Source: Actinopolymorpha alba DSM 45243 (GTDB lineage: Bacteria > Actinomycetota > Actinomycetes > Propionibacteriales > Actinopolymorphaceae). Taken from it: a stretch of 64,000 bases of DNA. The stretch lies in assembly GCF_000373925.1 (NCBI RefSeq), contig NZ_KB892720.1, positions 113 through 64,112 on the forward strand. Direction: 5' to 3'. The notes below the pieces were generated by a model, which saw only the letters and a list, made by a program, of their open reading frames with translations, was not told the DNA's origin and did no database searches. Position 1 is the first letter of the stretch. Every line of letters starts with the position of its first letter. Positions 63,029 through 64,000 of this stretch are shown in pieces. Both the position numbers and the translations under genes were made by a program.

Positions 63029-64000
63029 ATGCAGGTCGTGGTGATCGGTTCGGGCATCGTGGGTGCGAGCGCGGCGTACCACCTGGCGCTGCGTGAGGTC
63101 AGCGTCGTCCTGGTCGACCGGGTGGATGTGGGCCGCGCGACGGACGCCGGTGCGGGCATCGTGTGTCCCTGGATCTCCTCGGTCCGCACCGACCCTGCCA
63201 CCTACCAGCTGCACGTGGCCGGCGCCTGTTACTACCCCGAACTCGTTGCCCGGCTGGCGGACGACGGCGAGCCCGACCCGAGCTACGCCCCCGTCGGAGG
63301 GCTCTACGTCTCCGCGGATGAGACGGAACTCAGCCAACTCCACGACCTGGTGGCGGCCCGGCGCGCGCAGACGCCGGAGATCGGGACCGTGACCCGGCTC
63401 GACCCCTCGGAGGTACGCCGGTTGTTCCCACCACTGCGGGCCGACCTCGGCGGCGTGCACCTCAGCGGCGGCGGTCGGGTGGACGGCCGGAGCATGCGGG
63501 ACGCCCTGAGCCGGGCCGCGGCACGGCACGGCGTACGCCAGATGACGGGCTCCGCGCAACTCGTTCTTGTCGACGGCAAGGTCACCGGTGTGCACGTCTC
63601 CGAAGGCGACGTCCACGGCGGCGACGCGGAGGAGCCGACAGATGGTGCGGCCTTGGACGGCACGGTCATTCCGGCCGACGCGGTGATCGTCGCGGCCGGC
63701 GCCTGGGCCGGCGAGCTGCTGCGCCCCGCGGGCGTCAAGCTCGCCTTGGCACCTCAGAAGGGCCAGATCATCCACCTCGAGCTCGCGGGCGTCGACACGT
63801 CGACCTGGCCGATCGTGCAGCCGGCCGGATCCCATTACCTGCTGGCGTTTCCGGGCGGGCGGATCGTGTGCGGCGCGACCCGGGAGACCGGGTCGGGGTA
63901 CGACGACCGGATCACGGCGGGTGGCGTCCGGCAGGTGCTGAGTGACGCTCTCCGGGTCGCTCCTGGTCTGTCGGATGCCACCCTGCTCGAGACCCGAGTC
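63029..64000 (+). CDS. FAD-dependent oxidoreductase, DAO type (3' end outside window)
   Basis: The frame from the ATG at 63029 stays open to the last base: 324 codons with no stop. The N-terminal FAD motif is VVVIGSGIVGASAAYHLAL, followed by VVLVDRVDVG and ATDAGAGIV; further motifs are GGLYVSADE and VIVAAGAWAGELLRP, as in DadA/D-amino acid dehydrogenase-like enzymes. It probably oxidises an amine or amino acid at the membrane or in the cytosol. It follows ogt by 50 bp in the same direction but is not clearly related to repair. Confidence 0.85.
   Translation, partial: MQVVVIGSGIVGASAAYHLALREVSVVLVDRVDVGRATDAGAGIVCPWISSVRTDPATYQLHVAGACYYPELVARLADDGEPDPSYAPVGGLYVSADETELSQLHDLVAARRAQTPEIGTVTRLDPSEVRRLFPPLRADLGGVHLSGGGRVDGRSMRDALSRAAARHGVRQMTGSAQLVLVDGKVTGVHVSEGDVHGGDAEEPTDGAALDGTVIPADAVIVAAGAWAGELLRPAGVKLALAPQKGQIIHLELAGVDTSTWPIVQPAGSHYLLAFPGGRIVCGATRETGSGYDDRITAGGVRQVLSDALRVAPGLSDATLLETRV

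Overview
The window reads as chromosomal DNA of a high-GC Gram-positive bacterium (Actinomycetota). The evidence is the very G/C-rich third codon positions, frequent GTG and TTG starts, and several actinobacterial marker families: a DUF222/13E12 HNH endonuclease, F420-type oxidoreductases, a DinB/mycothiol-type enzyme, an ECF sigma factor with a SnoaL-like tail, a eukaryotic-type glutamine synthetase II and a second ClpP pair. A soil member of the Propionibacteriales (Kribbella/Actinopolymorpha-like) would fit the GH76, Gfo/Idh, DUF6807 and family-5 solute-binding genes, but that is only an inference. No rRNA, tRNA, CRISPR array, transposase or phage gene was seen.

Layout. 1-9 kb: the end of an HNH gene, a two-gene membrane operon, a small kinase, an acetyltransferase, a PPOX enzyme, a DeoR regulator facing an orphan solute-binding lipoprotein across an iteron-bearing spacer, then an ECF sigma factor with a protein-repair methyltransferase. 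9-18 kb: a drug exporter, a DHFR-like reductase, secreted proteins (a CHAP/NlpC-like protein, a lipoprotein, a GH76 mannanase), a GyrI-like protein and a quinone reductase behind a MerR/SoxR-like operator, and an APH kinase. 18-23 kb: a stress cluster on the minus strand with DUF2267, a phosphoribosyltransferase-erythromycin esterase fusion and two ClpP peptidases. 23-30 kb: a NarL-type two-component system, a P450 with a divergent TetR gene and a clear operator, and Tex.

29.6-32.3 kb holds the least understood unit, a two-gene operon made of a SWIM-associated helical-repeat protein without a SWIM finger and a partner of unknown function. 32-41 kb: a cysteine-rich copper-binding-type protein, an LGFP-repeat M15 peptidase with a lipoprotein, GlnII, a deazaflavin-dependent reductase divergent from a TetR gene, an HtrA-like protease without PDZ, and an orphan GltD. 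40.6-46 kb: a prolyl oligopeptidase whose first codons come from an 80-bp tandem repeat, a hairpin-dense non-coding stretch, and VOC, cupin and aspartate-semialdehyde dehydrogenase genes. 46-50 kb: a five-gene MoxR/DUF58/DUF4129 operon. 50-64 kb: a toxin-antitoxin pair, a sugar kinase, a flavin hydroxylase, a Gfo/Idh-DUF6807 pair, several single enzymes, a transglycosylase, and an alkylation-repair operon (Ada-AlkA fusion plus Ogt). An FAD oxidoreductase runs off the right edge.

The most useful leads are the SWIM-less operon, the 80-bp repeat that supplies start codons, a family of long hairpins sharing a GGTTTCTCGG core (21.1 kb and 43 kb), and several unannotated operators in divergent spacers.
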